Assembly (NCBI GenBank): GCA_001769805.1 | Contig: MEPO01000007.1 | Coordinates: 100,902 to 164,901 of the forward strand | Direction: 5' to 3' | From: Bdellovibrionales bacterium GWA1_52_35 | GTDB taxonomy: Bacteria; Bdellovibrionota; UBA1018 | DNA length: 64,000 nucleotides | In this document: positions 1 through 8,938 of the stretch, piece by piece | Numbering within the stretch: the first letter of the stretch is position 1 | Layout: every line of letters begins with the position of its first letter | Made by a program: the position numbers and the translations under genes | The notes under the pieces: model-generated | Seen by the model: the letters and a program-made list of their open reading frames with translations, nothing else | What the model was told of the DNA's origin: nothing | Database searches by the model: none

Positions 1-1
1 G

Positions 2-526
2 GCCGCAGAAACGCCCCACAGAGACTCAGGTCTGAAGGGAAAGTTCCGGAATACTGTTCGTGCCGGTTTCGACAGCAGCTCCCGCAACTCGCTCGTCTTT
101 GAAAAAGTTCAGCGCGATCTTTTGGAAAAACTGGGTCTGAAAATCGCACTCCAGAACATGGACTGGAAAACCTATGTGAAGACTTTGCAGTCGGATGCTC
201 CCGCCCTCTTCCGTTTTGGTTGGCAAGCACCTTTTTTAGACCCGCTGCCCCATTTACTTGCGTTCACCAGCAAAAATCCTAACAATTACACCCACTGGAG
301 GAACTCCAGGTATGACGAGCTCGTGGAAAAAATAAGAGCGCTCCCAACCGGAGCCGAACGCGCAGATCTGGTAAGGCAGGCTGATTCGCTTCTGGTCAAC
401 GAAGAGGCGGTCGTCATTCCCATTTATCACTACATGCAGAATTTCGCCGTCGCTCCACAAATCACCCGCTTTCAAATGAATGTCTTCGGAGTGGTCCCTT
501 TCAATGAATTGGTCCGCTCCAAATAA
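2..526 (+). CDS. Peptide/oligopeptide ABC transporter substrate-binding protein, C-terminal part (5' end outside window)
   Basis: Open reading frame entering from the left edge and ending at TAA 524-526; about 174 residues remain. The fragment has the C-terminal features of the SBP_bac_5 (OppA/DppA) family: an 'LGLKIALQNMDW' segment, a 'DPLPHLLAF' segment and 'RYDELVEKIRALP' followed by 'VVIPIYHYMQNFAV', the usual strand order before the C-terminus. Proteins of this family bind peptides in the periplasm and deliver them to an inner-membrane permease. No permease or ATPase gene is visible here, and a second family member lies at 62122-63699. Substrate is unknown. The N-terminus and any signal peptide are outside the window. 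Confidence 0.88.
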   Translation, partial: AAETPHRDSGLKGKFRNTVRAGFDSSSRNSLVFEKVQRDLLEKLGLKIALQNMDWKTYVKTLQSDAPALFRFGWQAPFLDPLPHLLAFTSKNPNNYTHWRNSRYDELVEKIRALPTGAERADLVRQADSLLVNEEAVVIPIYHYMQNFAVAPQITRFQMNVFGVVPFNELVRSK

Positions 527-551
527 AAATCCACCCTTAAGGTGGATTTTT
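525..551 (+). terminator. Intrinsic terminator after the peptide-binding protein gene
   Basis: Perfect 11-bp inverted repeat, arms 525-535 and 541-551, with a 5-base loop (CTTAA). The left arm starts inside the stop codon. The arm ends are A-rich on one side and T-rich on the other, so it could terminate from both directions. Confidence 0.8.
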
Positions 552-742
552 ATTGCAACCCGGTTATTTTCGCGCTAAATATTTAAACACGATAATCACT
601 GTCGTAATTGATTGAAATCTAGTCCTTCACACCGGGCCTTGTTTTGGGATTCCAGAATGAGCGCTCAAATTTGGAAGCGATGGGAAATTCCCCTCCATCA
701 CAACCCCGTCGCTTCCAGATTCAATCAATACACTCGAGAATC

Positions 743-1630
743 CTAAACCAGAACTGACGAAGGCAACGCAACGTCCACCCGGGCGCCGCCGAGGTGAGAT
801 GCCGAAATCTGGATTTTTCCCTGGTGTGCAGCAGCGCATGCCTGGACAGCCAAAAGACCGAAGCCCATTCCGTCGCGCTTGCTCGAATAGAACGGGTCCA
901 AAATATTTTTCCACTGAGCTGCAGGAATTCCCGGACCGCTGTCATGCATTTCGATCAGCACGCCATCGGCTGTTTTAGCGCAGTGAACCTCGATGATTCC
1001 AGCACCTTTCACCGCTTCGGCCGCATTCAAAAGCAGGTTCACCAGCATCTGATGCAAGAGTCCCGCATAAATTTTTACAAAAAGTTTATCGTTTGCTTTG
1101 AAGCGGATATCGCTGTTCCGCACCTGGGGGGAATAGCCCTTGGCAATATCGATACTGCTTCGAATCATCGCGCTCAAATCCACCTGTCGCGTACCCTCGC
1201 TCAAGGATGTGCGTGAAACAGCTTCAAGCTTATTAATCAACTCCGCTGTACTCTTTACAAAATGTTCGCATTCACGCGAAGCGGGAATTGGCGCTTCTCC
1301 ATTCCTCGGCAGTAATTTACCGATTTCCCGCGCAAGAGTCAGGGAGAACAGACCAGCCAAAGATTTGCGTTCGTATGAAAAAAGCAAGGTGCGGCTTTGG
1401 ATCAGATTAAACGTATCGCCCACAACCCGTTTTATCTGGGTTGCGGAAAACCAGAACAAAGCCACCGCAGTCACAAACACAAAGATGAGGCCCTTGATGC
1501 GTTCAAAATAACGAATATCCCTGATCGATTCAGAAACTAATGAGACCAGATAATCGGACGCCAAAATATAAATGGCACCGAAAATAAAATAACTGAGGGC
1601 GATAATTGCTGCCCGGCGATACAACCGCAT
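743..1630 (-). CDS. Histidine-kinase-like membrane protein with intact ATPase domain but no H-box histidine
   Basis: 295 residues. Two membrane segments (about 7-27 and 47-64) are followed by a coiled region and a GHKL ATPase domain with N box (NLLLNAAEAV, about 198-207), G1 box (DSGPG, 230-234), F box (DPFYSS, 245-250) and G2 box (GMGFGL, 254-259). At the place of the dimerisation-helix motif A-H-E-[IL] the protein reads L-A-R-E-I-G (99-104), so the expected phospho-acceptor His is Arg101. ATP binding is therefore plausible but autophosphorylation on a canonical histidine is not. It could be a pseudokinase or partner of another kinase. No response regulator is adjacent. It lies 79 bases downstream of trmL on the same strand. 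The start ATG at 1630 has only a weak ribosome binding site. Confidence 0.75.
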   Translation of the reverse strand: MRLYRRAAIIALSYFIFGAIYILASDYLVSLVSESIRDIRYFERIKGLIFVFVTAVALFWFSATQIKRVVGDTFNLIQSRTLLFSYERKSLAGLFSLTLAREIGKLLPRNGEAPIPASRECEHFVKSTAELINKLEAVSRTSLSEGTRQVDLSAMIRSSIDIAKGYSPQVRNSDIRFKANDKLFVKIYAGLLHQMLVNLLLNAAEAVKGAGIIEVHCAKTADGVLIEMHDSGPGIPAAQWKNILDPFYSSKRDGMGFGLLAVQACAAAHQGKIQISASHLGGARVDVALPSSVLV

Positions 1631-1709
1631 GATGCTTTATTGTCTGCCTTTTTCAAAGGGGCGCAAGTGGGGCTTTAAAATAAACTGGCCCAATTGAAAA
1701 AGCCACTCG

Positions 1710-2174
1710 TCATGCTCCCAGTTGCCGAATGGCTTCATAGATTGCTATTCCTACGGAGTTAGCCAAATTCAACGAACGAACCCTGGCATCGTACATGGGG
1801 ATCCTCACAGAATCAGCCGCGTAGGCATTCACAATGGAGTCAGGAAGTCCCATCGTTTCTTTGCCAAAAAATAGATAGGTCCCCGGCACAAACCGGTGTT
1901 CATAAATCGTTCGGCCGGCCTTCTTGGAAAAAAAGACCTTGGGAGCATCTTTCGGTAATGCTTGAATAAATTCATCAATGCCGGGATGAATCTGCACCTT
2001 CAGATGCTCCCAGTAATCAAGGCCCGCCCGCTTAAGTCGTGAATGGGTGATTTCAAAGCCCATGGGCTCAATGAGGTGGAGAGTTGAGCCAGTCGCAAGA
2101 CAGAGTCTGCCGATATTGCCCGTGTTCTGCGGAATTTCGGGCTCAACCAGTACAACATGCAATCCGTGCGGCAT
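1710..2174 (-). CDS. trmL: tRNA (cytidine(34)-2'-O)-methyltransferase
   Basis: 154 residues, the usual length for TrmL of the SPOUT superfamily. Seen: 'VEPEIPQNTGNIGRLC' near the N-terminus, 'IEPMGFEI', 'RAGLDYWEH', 'FGKETMGLP' and the C-terminal knot motif 'RSLNLANSVGIAIYEA'. Enzymes of this family methylate the ribose of the wobble nucleotide in tRNA-Leu isoacceptors using S-adenosylmethionine. The gene begins 6 bases after asnS and is probably the last member of a pepA-asnS-trmL transcript. Confidence 0.93.
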   Translation of the reverse strand: MPHGLHVVLVEPEIPQNTGNIGRLCLATGSTLHLIEPMGFEITHSRLKRAGLDYWEHLKVQIHPGIDEFIQALPKDAPKVFFSKKAGRTIYEHRFVPGTYLFFGKETMGLPDSIVNAYAADSVRIPMYDARVRSLNLANSVGIAIYEAIRQLGA

Positions 2175-2180
2175 TGGACC

Positions 2181-3503
2181 TCAGGGACGCAGCGTATTGA
2201 GCATGCGTGGGAATGGAATCGTTTCGCGCACATGTTCAACCCCGGTCATCCAGGCAACGGTGCGCTCAACACCCAATCCAAAGCCTGAGTGCGGTACGGA
2301 ACCAAAGCGCCGCAAATCCAGATACCAGCTGTAATCCGCTTCGGATAACCCGTGTTCGGCAATCCGGCGCTGCAGAACCTCAGCACTCTCCTCACGCTGA
2401 CCTCCGCCTATGATTTCTCCGTAACCTTTCGGGGCAATCAGATCGCAACCCAAGGCATACTTGCCAGTTCCAGAAACAGCTGGACCCCCGACCGTATCGG
2501 ATTGCTTGAAATAGAAGGCTTTGATGTCCGAGGGCATGTGATGGACGAAAACCGGTTTGCCAAATTCCTCCCCCAAAGCTGTTTCGTGAGGGGCGCCGAA
2601 GTCTTCGCCCCAAGGAAGAGCGATCCCGCGCTTTTCCAAAATTTTCAGGGCTTCGTCATACGAGATCCGGGGAAAGGGACCTTTGATGTTCTCGAGTTCC
2701 GTGAGATCCCGCTCCAGAATCTTCAGTTCGGGTGCTTTACGAGAAAGAACGCTTTGAACAATGTGTTCGATGAACTGTTCGCCCATCAGCATATTGTCTT
2801 CGAGATCCGCGAAGGCGACTTCCGGCTCGACCATCCAGAACTCGGTCAGGTGTTTACGGGTCTTGGATTTTTCAGCCCGGAAGGTCGGCCCAAAAACATA
2901 CACTTTGCCAAAGGCCATTGCACCGACTTCACCATAGAGCTGACCAGATTGGGTCAGGAAAGCCTTTTCATCAAAATAGGGCGTCGAAAACAGAGTAGAA
3001 GTCCCCTCACAGGAACTCGGCGTCAGAATCGGGGCATCAAAACGGACGAACCCACGATCATCAAAAAATTCCTGGATGGATCGCATGATTTCCGACCGGA
3101 CACGAAGAGCGGCCCATTGACGCTGGCTGCGCAACCAGAGATGGCGTTTCTCCATCAGGAATTCCACGCCATGTTCCTTCAAGGAAATAGGATAGGGATC
3201 CGCCACCTGAACGATCTTGATCGATTGCACACCGAGCTCAAAGCCTCCCGGCGACCGGGGTTCTTTCCGTAATTTTCCGATAACTTCAATTGATGACTCC
3301 TGCGTGAGTTTTTCAAATTCGCCAAATGCCTCTTCAGTGCATTCGCCTTTGAAGAGCACCCCCTGAAGCAAGCCGGTCCCATCACGCAGAATCAGGAACT
3401 TGATTTTGCCCGAACTCCGCTTGTTGTAAACCCACCCTCGGACGGTGACAATCTGGCCATCATGTTTGCCGGCATCTTCGATGTAAAAACGATCCTTTGT
3501 CAT
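2181..3503 (-). CDS. asnS: Asparagine--tRNA ligase
   Basis: 440 residues. N-terminal OB-fold anticodon-binding domain ([16 protein letters not shown]) followed by a class IIb catalytic core: motif 2 region '[20 protein letters not shown]' and motif 3 '[15 protein letters not shown]' at the C-terminus. It charges tRNA-Asn with asparagine. An in-frame upstream start at 3554 would extend into pepA; the ATG at 3503 is preferred because GGAG lies about 8 bases upstream (3511-3514). The gene starts 13 bases after the pepA stop. A tRNA-Asn(GTT) gene occurs at the far right of the window, so direct charging of tRNA-Asn is supported. Confidence 0.96.
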   Translation of the reverse strand: MTKDRFYIEDAGKHDGQIVTVRGWVYNKRSSGKIKFLILRDGTGLLQGVLFKGECTEEAFGEFEKLTQESSIEVIGKLRKEPRSPGGFELGVQSIKIVQVADPYPISLKEHGVEFLMEKRHLWLRSQRQWAALRVRSEIMRSIQEFFDDRGFVRFDAPILTPSSCEGTSTLFSTPYFDEKAFLTQSGQLYGEVGAMAFGKVYVFGPTFRAEKSKTRKHLTEFWMVEPEVAFADLEDNMLMGEQFIEHIVQSVLSRKAPELKILERDLTELENIKGPFPRISYDEALKILEKRGIALPWGEDFGAPHETALGEEFGKPVFVHHMPSDIKAFYFKQSDTVGGPAVSGTGKYALGCDLIAPKGYGEIIGGGQREESAEVLQRRIAEHGLSEADYSWYLDLRRFGSVPHSGFGLGVERTVAWMTGVEHVRETIPFPRMLNTLRP

Positions 3504-3516
3504 AAACTCACTCCAC

Positions 3517-5052
3517 TTAAAATTCTGCTGCAAAACGTGCGAGCGCCCGGACATAACAGCCGCTCGCGCCCTTTTTTGGATAGTAAGGAAGATAACTCAA
3601 GCCGGCTGCTGTTGCCGCAATATCCATATGAGCCCACGCGTTGCCTTTCCGGATGAACTGCTTGAGAAAAACAGCGCCGCGACTGGCCCCCCCGCCGCCT
3701 TCGTAACCGGAATTCCGCATATCAGCCGTATCTGACTTGAGGTCTTCGAAATAATCATCATACGCGGGAAGTTCCCAGATCCGCTCGCCATGCGCGGCGC
3801 CTGCGCGGCGAATGGCATCAATCAAGGCCTCGTCATTACCAAAGATACCGCAACAGAATTTTCCCAAAGCGATTCCCACTGCGCCCGTCAGAGTGGCGAC
3901 ATCGATAATCGCATCGGGCTTCATGTCCTGGACGTAGTCCAAAACGTCCGCCAATATCAGGCGCCCCTCTGCATCTGTATTCACCACTTCCACGGTCTTG
4001 CCCGCTCGAGAGACCAGAACATTGCCGGGCTGGATCGCCCGACCATCCGGCATGTTTTCGGTAAAGGCCATGACCGCAATCAATCGATTCGGCACCTGGT
4101 ATTTTGCGGCAAGCAGCATGGCCCCCATGACCGTGGCCGCTCCCGTCATGTCGTGCTTCATTTCCTCCATGCGGGCCGACGGCTTGATAGAAATACCACC
4201 GCTGTCAAAAGTGACCCCCTTGCCCACCAAAGCGATCGTTTTCAGATTCCTTTTGGGAGCCGCTTTGGGCGTGTATTCCAGAACAACAATCCGACCTTCA
4301 CGCTCGGCACCCTCACCCACCCCAAGGAAAAGCCCCATTTTCTCACGCGCCGCATCCTTTTCATTCAGAACCTTGCATTTCAAGCCGTACTGCCGGGCAA
4401 ACTTGCGCGCCTCATTTGCGAAGTACTCAGGAATACCTACGTTGGACGGCTCATTGGACCAGTCGCGAGTAACACGCAGGGCTTCGACCATGGCTTCCAG
4501 ACGGGGGAGCTCTTTGGCAAGCTGCTGGGCGAGACTTTTCTCGCTCGTGACAAAGACAATCCGAATCGGGCCGCTTGAATCCTTTTTACCTGTCTTATGC
4601 TTCGTGAATTCATAGGCCCCCAGGAGCAGGCCCTCGGCAAAAGCACTCACCCAGGCGAAATGACTGAGCTCATGATTCAGCCCCTTGGCTGATAAAAGAG
4701 TATCGAGATCGATCCGCAGGGTCTTGTCTTTCTCGGACTTCAACTTGGCCCAGGCATGACCCGCCGCGATACGGGCTTTCTCGAGCGTCAGTTCCTCGGC
4801 TGCCCCCATACCTACCAGAAGTACGCTTTCCGCTGTGGCTTTCCCGTTAAAACGGAGATAACTGACCGAACCGTGTGCTCCGGCAAAAGCCCCGCCCTTA
4901 CTAAACTGCTCAACTATAGAGGCGTAATGCCCACGTGGTGCGATCGCTTTTTTGCTCTTGCCTGTCTGGTTCTGAAAAACCGCAAGAACATCACAATCGA
5001 AAGATCCGGAAACTGAGGCTGACTTGACTTCTAATTTGAGGATGGATGACAT
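3517..5052 (-). CDS. pepA: Leucyl aminopeptidase (M17 family)
   Basis: 511 residues, typical for PepA. The C-terminal catalytic domain shows the two-metal site: '[15 protein letters not shown]', '[14 protein letters not shown]' and the signature '[16 protein letters not shown]'. The enzyme removes N-terminal residues from peptides in the cytoplasm and would complement peptide uptake. A good ribosome binding site (GGAG) precedes ATG 5052. It is first in a leftward transcript with asnS and trmL and diverges from the sugar-phosphate transferase gene at 5114 across 61 bases, which must hold both promoters. Confidence 0.96.
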   Translation of the reverse strand: MSSILKLEVKSASVSGSFDCDVLAVFQNQTGKSKKAIAPRGHYASIVEQFSKGGAFAGAHGSVSYLRFNGKATAESVLLVGMGAAEELTLEKARIAAGHAWAKLKSEKDKTLRIDLDTLLSAKGLNHELSHFAWVSAFAEGLLLGAYEFTKHKTGKKDSSGPIRIVFVTSEKSLAQQLAKELPRLEAMVEALRVTRDWSNEPSNVGIPEYFANEARKFARQYGLKCKVLNEKDAAREKMGLFLGVGEGAEREGRIVVLEYTPKAAPKRNLKTIALVGKGVTFDSGGISIKPSARMEEMKHDMTGAATVMGAMLLAAKYQVPNRLIAVMAFTENMPDGRAIQPGNVLVSRAGKTVEVVNTDAEGRLILADVLDYVQDMKPDAIIDVATLTGAVGIALGKFCCGIFGNDEALIDAIRRAGAAHGERIWELPAYDDYFEDLKSDTADMRNSGYEGGGGASRGAVFLKQFIRKGNAWAHMDIAATAAGLSYLPYYPKKGASGCYVRALARFAAEF

Positions 5053-5113
5053 GGATTCTCCGCAGCAAATGGGTAGTTATTCTAGAAACTTTTCATTAAC
5101 ATAGAGCTTCAGC

Positions 5114-6514
5114 ATGTTGAAGCGATATCACCATATAGTCGGCGGCGTTTTCAGGATAGTGGATGCCTGCGTGATCGGCGCGGCCTGGTTGCTTTCCTAT
5201 TGGCTCAGGTTCTACGTACCACTGATTGAGGTGACCAAGGGCTTTCCGGATTTCAATCAATATGCCGCCCTCACTCCCTTGTTGATGATTCTTTGGATGG
5301 TGACCTTTTCCTCGCTCAAGGTTTATCAGTCTAGGCGCATGCTTCGACGGACGCATGAAGTCCACTTACTTCTTCGTGCTCACGGCGTGGCCATTCTGTT
5401 TTTCATCGCACTCACGTATCTTTTCAGTGAATACAAATATTCTCGCGCAGTCATGCTCTACTTCGGGGTGATCGGCGGAATCGGTCTCGTCTTTTTCCGG
5501 CTGCTTCTCAGAAATTCACTGAGAGAAGTCCGGCGCAAAGGCTATAACCTGAGACATCTCATTGCCGTGGGTGAAGGCAAGGCACTGGTGACGCTGATTG
5601 CGCGTATTGATAAATTCCCCGAGCTGGGTTTGCGTGTGATTGGAATAGCCACTCACGAAGGCTCTGAAGCCCAGAGCATTGCCGGCAAACCGGTCATCGG
5701 ACATTTTGCCGAAATCGGCAAACTGGTTCACGAGCATCATGCCGATAAAGTTGTGATAGCCCTTGCCAGGCAGCAGTACGGAGAGCTGGATCGCGTACTG
5801 GAGGCTCTCAAGGACGAAACCGTCGACGTCCAGATCATACCGGACATTCACGAATACGTGACTCTCGGCTGCCAGATCGAGGATTTCGACGGGATTCCCA
5901 TCGTGAATCTGAACGACTCCCCCCTGGACGGCTGGGGTGCGGTTGCCAAGCGGGTGACCGATTTCGTCTGCTCCGGTATAGCCCTCCTTTTTCTCTCTCC
6001 CGTTCTTCTTTTTATTGGCGCGGCCGTGAAACTCACTTCCAAAGGACCTATCTTTTATAGCCAGGAACGCATGGGTCTCGATGGCCGCACGTTCAAAATG
6101 TACAAATTCCGCTCGATGCGTGTCGATGCGGAAAGCAGTACTGGCGCGGTCTGGGCCCAGGCCGGTGATGACCGCCGAACTCCGATTGGCGCCCTGCTTC
6201 GCTCCTCGAGCCTGGATGAGCTTCCACAATTCTGGAATGTTTTCTCCGGCGACATGTCGCTGGTGGGACCCCGGCCCGAACGACCGGTATTTGTGCATCA
6301 GTTCCGCAAGGACATCGCTCATTACATGCTCCGGCACAAAGTCAAAGCTGGCATTACCGGCTGGGCGCAAGTCAACGGCTGGAGAGGAAACACGTCCCTT
6401 TCCCGCCGCATTGAATGCGACCTGTACTACATCCGCAACTGGTCGTATTTTTTTGATTGGAAGATTCTTCTTCTGACGCTCTGGAAAGGATTCATCAACC
6501 GCAATGCCTACTGA
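5114..6514 (+). CDS. Undecaprenyl-phosphate sugar-1-phosphate transferase (WcaJ-like)
   Basis: 466 residues. The N-terminal third carries about four membrane segments, followed by a CoA-binding-like domain (LIAVGEG at about 153) and, after another membrane segment near 290-310, the bacterial sugar transferase domain with 'KMYKFRSMRVDAE', 'SLDELPQFWNVFSGDMSLVG' and 'PRPE'. Polyisoprenyl-phosphate hexose-1-phosphate transferases of this type start synthesis of exopolysaccharide, capsule or O-antigen repeat units by loading a sugar phosphate on undecaprenyl phosphate. The exact sugar (often glucose) cannot be read from sequence. The next gene, lptF-like, overlaps its end by 11 bases. Confidence 0.92.
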   Translation: MLKRYHHIVGGVFRIVDACVIGAAWLLSYWLRFYVPLIEVTKGFPDFNQYAALTPLLMILWMVTFSSLKVYQSRRMLRRTHEVHLLLRAHGVAILFFIALTYLFSEYKYSRAVMLYFGVIGGIGLVFFRLLLRNSLREVRRKGYNLRHLIAVGEGKALVTLIARIDKFPELGLRVIGIATHEGSEAQSIAGKPVIGHFAEIGKLVHEHHADKVVIALARQQYGELDRVLEALKDETVDVQIIPDIHEYVTLGCQIEDFDGIPIVNLNDSPLDGWGAVAKRVTDFVCSGIALLFLSPVLLFIGAAVKLTSKGPIFYSQERMGLDGRTFKMYKFRSMRVDAESSTGAVWAQAGDDRRTPIGALLRSSSLDELPQFWNVFSGDMSLVGPRPERPVFVHQFRKDIAHYMLRHKVKAGITGWAQVNGWRGNTSLSRRIECDLYYIRNWSYFFDWKILLLTLWKGFINRNAY

Positions 6515-7652
6515 ACAAAAGGCAGCAAATCGGAATCGACCCCGTTTCCGATTCATGAGAATGGACTGGTACGTCCTGACTGAAGTGATTGGGCCGTTTT
6601 TCGGAGGCCTGATCTTCTTTGAATTTCTGTTCCTGATGTTTCAGGCGCTTCGACTCGCGGAGTTCTTCATTGTTCATGGTGTTGCCGCGGCCACGCTCGG
6701 CAAGATGACCCTTTTCCTGGGGCTCTCTTTCCTCCCTACCGCGCTTCCGATCGCCTTTCTGATTGCGGTACTGACCGCCTTTGGACGCTTCTCCGCGGAC
6801 AGCGAACTTGTGGCCATGAAAGCCAATGGCTTCAGTCTCGCACGACTTTCTGTTCCGCTGGTTCTGCTTTCAATTGCAGTCAGTGGCTTTTCCGTGGCGC
6901 TGAATACAGAATGGGTGCCCTGGGGGGAAACAGCCTTCAAACGAACCCTGATCAAGGTCGGAAACACCAAAGTTGTCAGTTCAATCAAAGAGGGTACGTT
7001 CACTTCGGGTTTTTTTGACCTGCTGATTTTCGCTGACAAGATCGACACGAAAACCAATCGAATGAAGAAAGTTTTCATTTATGACGAACGTGAGCCCAAA
7101 AACCCCCTCGCGGTAGTTGCCGCCTTTGGTGAAGTGCTCCCGGTTAAAACCTCAACGGAACTCGGAGCCGCCGCGCTCCTAAAACTTCATAACGGCAGTA
7201 TCCATAGCAATGATATCCAGAGCAACACGTACCAGAAAATCGGCTTTGGGGAGTATAAGCTGTACTTGAAAATTGACGAGGGCTCGACAGACAACACAAC
7301 CAAGCCACGAATGTTCAATTACCAGCAGCTGCAGAAAATGATTCAAAACACCAAGGCCGGCACTTTTGAAAATCTCGAGTTCCGCGCAGAATTCTGGCGT
7401 CGGTATGCGACGGCTCTTTCACCTGTTATTTTCATTTTTCTGGGCATGGGCTTCGGGACCGTCCGTACCCGGGCCGTGCGTGCCGGCTCTGCCCTTTTGG
7501 CCTTGATCATACTGATTATCTATTGGGTCGTGCAGGCTTGGGCCACCGTTCAAATGCAAAGAGGCTGGTTTTCTCCGTTCTTCGCCATGCAGATCCCCAA
7601 TTTGATCATGCTTCTGGGTGCAGTCGCCGGCTTTCGCCGCGCCACCTGGTAA
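6504..7652 (+). CDS. lptF: LptF/LptG family permease of the LPS export ABC transporter
   Basis: 382 residues of the YjgP/YjgQ family. Seen: an N-terminal 'MRMDWYVLTEVIGPFFGG' start of the first membrane helix, further helices at about 60-80 and 100-130, a central periplasmic beta-jellyroll part (about 140-280), and three C-terminal helices. LptF and LptG form the inner-membrane part of LptB2FG, which extracts LPS for transport to the outer membrane. I call it LptF rather than LptG from general similarity only. It overlaps the preceding glycan-initiation gene by 11 bases, so the two are probably cotranscribed. No partner lptG is in the window. Confidence 0.85.
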   Translation: MPTEQKAANRNRPRFRFMRMDWYVLTEVIGPFFGGLIFFEFLFLMFQALRLAEFFIVHGVAAATLGKMTLFLGLSFLPTALPIAFLIAVLTAFGRFSADSELVAMKANGFSLARLSVPLVLLSIAVSGFSVALNTEWVPWGETAFKRTLIKVGNTKVVSSIKEGTFTSGFFDLLIFADKIDTKTNRMKKVFIYDEREPKNPLAVVAAFGEVLPVKTSTELGAAALLKLHNGSIHSNDIQSNTYQKIGFGEYKLYLKIDEGSTDNTTKPRMFNYQQLQKMIQNTKAGTFENLEFRAEFWRRYATALSPVIFIFLGMGFGTVRTRAVRAGSALLALIILIIYWVVQAWATVQMQRGWFSPFFAMQIPNLIMLLGAVAGFRRATW

Positions 7653-7782
7653 ACTCTTCGTTAAGCAAAACCGCCTAAATTAAGTGCTTTCCTGACTTTT
7701 CGTCTCCAAAATACACATGGTTGCGACAAATTTATGACACCTGGGTAGGAAAATCGCCCGAAACGCGCTCCAGGCGGGCTTT

Positions 7783-7869
7783 TGTGGATAAAGTTATCCA
7801 CAGAGTTCATAAAATCGGTTTATAAGGAAAAATATGTAAGAATATCGATGCATTATGCATTGTGGATAA
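7783..7869. other. Three perfect DnaA boxes flanking an AT-rich stretch: candidate oriC or DnaA-binding locus
   Basis: Boxes matching TTATCCACA exactly lie at 7783-7791 (minus), 7794-7802 (plus) and 7861-7869 (minus). The first two form the inverted pair tgtggataaagttatccaca. Between boxes two and three lies a 58-base AT-rich segment (7803-7860) that ends in a duplicated ATGCAT palindrome (7848-7853, 7855-7860). A weaker box-like ggttgataa follows at 7882-7890. The site sits in the 239-base region between the 3' ends of convergent genes, so it is not an ordinary promoter. Known fact: such boxes bind DnaA at origins and at titration or reactivation sites. Against an origin: dnaA and dnaN are not adjacent and flanking genes point toward it. 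A weak GC-rich hairpin (7756-7760 with 7775-7779) followed by TTTT may end lptF. Confidence 0.5.
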
Positions 7870-7891
7870 GTCGCATTCTTTGGTTGATAAC

Positions 7892-8938
7892 TTAAGGAGT
7901 AGGACTGGGGGATGGCTTGGGCGCGGGTGGAGGGGGGACCGGACTCATAAAAATAGTTTTGGCACCCGGGAAAGGTTCCTTAATGGTTTCAGATACTTCA
8001 GCCGGGAAAAACAGAGTCAAGTCACCTTGACGCATAACGGCAGAATTCTCATCGCTCATGAGCTTTCCTGGACGACCGGCATAGCTGAATCTGACTGCCT
8101 TGGGATCTGATGCCTGAAATCGAATCAAATCATGCGCACGAAGGATGAGTATCCTTTCTTTTCGCAGAATGAAGCGCATGGGCTTGCGGTCGTCCGACTG
8201 GAAACGCACCCAGATATCTTCCAGAGCACGGATAACGACCCGGTGCCGAATCTCTTCTTTCTCCATATCCGCCCCGGAATTCAGAGGATCATTCGGAGAG
8301 GTCCTTGTCGTGCCTGAAGGGGACGGACTTGGCAGCGGCACAGCCGTCGCTGTCGGCGTGGCTTGGGGTGCTGAATCATTCAGAACCAATGGTTTCGCGG
8401 GAGCCTGGAACTTCTCCACTGCGGAGGCCACGACGGGCGAGGGAGACACAAGCACCGAAGGAGAAGGCATGGGCGATGCTTGCACTCTTTGCGCCTGAGC
8501 CAGTTTCAGTTTCTGGTGGGCACTCTTGCTCTTGTGCAGCGTCGGCTTGAGAAACAGGAAGAGAATACCCCCCACGATCACAAAGCCGCCCAGAATAATC
8601 CAAAGCATCATTCGACTCTGTTCGGTTTCCCGTCTTTCAAAAGCATACCCGCTATGCCCTTGATCCCGGGTTGGACGATCCGCTGCCCGGGTTTCGATAA
8701 AGCCACCAAAGCGTGTCAGCACCTCTTTGGAGTCAAGCCCAATGAACCGCACATAGGAAATTACAAAACCACGGATGAACGGCTTTGCCGGCAATTCGGA
8801 GTACTGATCAGCCTCCAGACAATGCAGAACACGAACGGCGATTTTCGTTGCAGAGGCAACCTGCTCAATAGTGATGCCGCGCTTCTCACGTTCCTGCCTC
8901 AAAAACTCGCCTAGGCTTTGCCCTTGTTGCGCTGTCAT
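7892..8938 (-). CDS. RodZ-like protein: N-terminal HTH, one membrane helix, periplasmic DUF4115 domain
   Basis: 348 residues. An N-terminal helix-turn-helix (about 8-70: LGEFLRQEREKRGITIEQVA...FIRGFVISYVRFIG) is followed by a basic linker, one membrane helix near 110-128, a Pro/Ser/Ala-rich periplasmic linker, and a C-terminal beta domain (about 235-320) like DUF4115 of RodZ. The protein ends in a Pro-rich tail (PVPPPPAPKPSPSPTP). RodZ bridges MreB filaments and the cell-wall synthesis machinery and sets rod shape; whether this protein does so is inference. Its ATG directly follows the TAA stop of the TPR lipoprotein gene (TAAATG), so the two are translationally coupled. Confidence 0.82.
   Translation of the reverse strand: MTAQQGQSLGEFLRQEREKRGITIEQVASATKIAVRVLHCLEADQYSELPAKPFIRGFVISYVRFIGLDSKEVLTRFGGFIETRAADRPTRDQGHSGYAFERRETEQSRMMLWIILGGFVIVGGILFLFLKPTLHKSKSAHQKLKLAQAQRVQASPMPSPSVLVSPSPVVASAVEKFQAPAKPLVLNDSAPQATPTATAVPLPSPSPSGTTRTSPNDPLNSGADMEKEEIRHRVVIRALEDIWVRFQSDDRKPMRFILRKERILILRAHDLIRFQASDPKAVRFSYAGRPGKLMSDENSAVMRQGDLTLFFPAEVSETIKEPFPGAKTIFMSPVPPPPAPKPSPSPTP

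Noticed and set aside
2352..3272. 306-residue plus-strand open frame
   Set aside because: Antisense to asnS with no recognisable domain.
5516..6556. 346-residue minus-strand open frame
   Set aside because: Antisense to the WcaJ-like transferase, which has complete family motifs.
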